40,894 nt of DNA, from contig JAUMVN010000020.1 of assembly GCA_030530145.1 (NCBI GenBank), positions 1-40,894 on the forward strand, given 5' to 3'. Both the position numbers and the translations under genes were made by a program. Positions 40,035-40,894 of this stretch are shown here, piece after piece (position 1 is the stretch's first letter; every line of letters starts with the position of its first letter). The notes beneath the pieces were generated by a model. The model did no database searches, was not told the origin of the DNA, and saw nothing but the letters and a program-made list of their open reading frames with translations. This DNA comes from Coriobacteriia bacterium. GTDB taxonomy: Bacteria > Actinomycetota > Coriobacteriia > Coriobacteriales > Atopobiaceae.

Positions 40035-40894
40035 CTACTTCCCCGCCTTGGAGCGGGCGGTCTGGATCATGCGGTTGATGGCGTTGATGTAGGCCTTCGC
40101 GCTCGACACGATGATGTCGGTGTCCGCGCCGCGGCCGGAGTAGACGCTGCCGTCCTCGGCGGTCACGCGCACCGTGACCTCGCCGATGGCGTCGATGCCG
40201 CGCGTGATGGCTTTGACGTTGAACTCCGCGAGGTCGCCGTGGACGGCCACGACCTGGTCAACAGCCTTGTACGCCGCGTCGACGGGGCCGGTGCCCGTGG
40301 AGCAGACCACGTGCTTGACGCCGAGCTCGTCGGTGATGGTGGCCGTGGCGGTCGGCACGAGCGGGTCGCCGCAGGAGACCTGCAGAGCGTCCAGGGTGTA
40401 GATGGCCTTCACCTCGCGGTCGCGCTCCTGCACCATGGACTCGAGGTCCTCGTCGTAGACCTCCTTCTTCTGGTCCGCGATCTCGAGGAAGCGCGTGTAG
40501 ACGTCGTCGAACTCCTCGTCCTTGAAGGTGTAGCCGAGCTCGCCCAGGCGGTGGCGCAGCGCCGCGTGGCCGGAGCGGGCCGAGAGGATGATCTCGGAGC
40601 CGGCGGCGCCCACGTCGGCCGGGTCGATGATCTCGTAGGTGTTGCGGGCCTTGAGCACGCCGTCCTGGTGGATGCCGGAGCTGTGCGCGAAGGCGTTGGC
40701 GCCCACAATGGCCTTGTTGGCCTGCACGTTCATGCCCGTGATGCGGCTGACCAGGTGAGAAGCGCGCGTGAGCTCGGGGGTCACCACGTCAGTGTGGGCG
40801 TCCAGGCCCTCGCCGTGCATCTTGATGGCCATGACAACCTCCTCGAGCGCGGTGTTGCCGGCGCGCTCGCCCAGGCCGTTGATGGTGCACTCGA
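40035..40894 (-). CDS. leuA: 2-isopropylmalate synthase, N-terminus cut by window edge
   Basis: The C-terminal 286 or so codons of the enzyme that condenses acetyl-CoA with 2-oxoisovalerate, the first step of leucine synthesis. The frame is open to the right edge (CTINGLGERAGNTALEEVVMA at the start of the visible part). The end of the catalytic barrel shows the metal and substrate segment GANAFAHSSGIHQDGVLK; linker helices and the leucine-binding regulatory domain follow (ALQVSCGDPLVPTATATI, FNVKAITRGIDAIGEVTVRV, GRGADTDIIVSSAKAYINAINRM). The intact regulatory domain implies feedback inhibition by leucine. ATG 40832 is internal and not a start. Confidence 0.95.
   Translation of the reverse strand, partial: ECTINGLGERAGNTALEEVVMAIKMHGEGLDAHTDVVTPELTRASHLVSRITGMNVQANKAIVGANAFAHSSGIHQDGVLKARNTYEIIDPADVGAAGSEIILSARSGHAALRHRLGELGYTFKDEEFDDVYTRFLEIADQKKEVYDEDLESMVQERDREVKAIYTLDALQVSCGDPLVPTATATITDELGVKHVVCSTGTGPVDAAYKAVDQVVAVHGDLAEFNVKAITRGIDAIGEVTVRVTAEDGSVYSGRGADTDIIVSSAKAYINAINRMIQTARSKAGK

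Overview
The window is high-GC DNA (by eye roughly two thirds G+C), densely coded, with Shine-Dalgarno-led genes mostly on the minus strand. It looks like a chromosome segment of an anaerobic, gut-type actinobacterium. I favour class Coriobacteriia (Collinsella/Olsenella-like) because of the mix of phosphorylases, YtcQ/LplB/LplC-type sugar transport and leucine synthesis genes, but no marker gene here proves the taxon.

Layout. Both ends carry leucine biosynthesis, all on the minus strand: leuA (partial) and leuC at the right end, leuD and leuB (partial) at the left end. About 36 kb of carbohydrate genes lies between leuC and leuD. From left to right this insert holds: (1) a metallophosphoesterase translationally coupled to an intracellular ParB-like/BMP fusion protein (1.3-4.0 kb); (2) a large minus-strand oligosaccharide operon (4.1-20 kb) with cellodextrin phosphorylase, a CUT1 ABC importer, a YesL-like protein, a GH42 beta-galactosidase, a GH31 alpha-xylosidase-like enzyme and cellobiose phosphorylase, headed by a LacI regulator with four matching operator sites, one inside the phosphorylase gene; (3) xylulokinase, a DUF4867 protein and an L-fucose/L-arabinose isomerase-fold enzyme, divergent from a ROK regulator (21.4-26.4 kb); (4) an MFS transporter, a GH78 alpha-L-rhamnosidase and a divergent AraC regulator (26.7-31.9 kb); (5) an IlvD/Edd-family sugar-acid dehydratase, a GntP transporter and a divergent FCD-type GntR regulator (32-36.2 kb); (6) a PIN-toxin/antitoxin pair with a perfect palindromic operator (36.3-37.2 kb). 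A tRNA-Phe and a class I glutamine-amidotransferase-like hydrolase lie between leuC and leuA.

How it fits together. Cluster 2 reads as uptake and phosphorolytic breakdown of decorated beta-1,4-glucan oligosaccharides, most simply galacto-xyloglucan fragments: GH42 removes galactose, GH31 removes xylose, and the two GH94 enzymes convert the glucan backbone to glucose 1-phosphate. Cluster 3 could then take the released xylose. Clusters 4 and 5 handle rhamnosides and aldonic acids. The most striking observation is that two genes of the ABC importer, the ATPase and one permease, each carry a single in-frame TAG where the frame otherwise continues perfectly, while every enzyme gene around them is open.

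Intergenic DNA is rich in palindromes: a six-copy inverted repeat cluster with a 25-bp perfect inverted repeat (26.4-26.6 kb), hairpins with similar loops but different stems (1.2 kb and 32.0 kb), tandem hairpins at 21.2-21.3 kb and an inverted repeat set at 38.9-39.1 kb.
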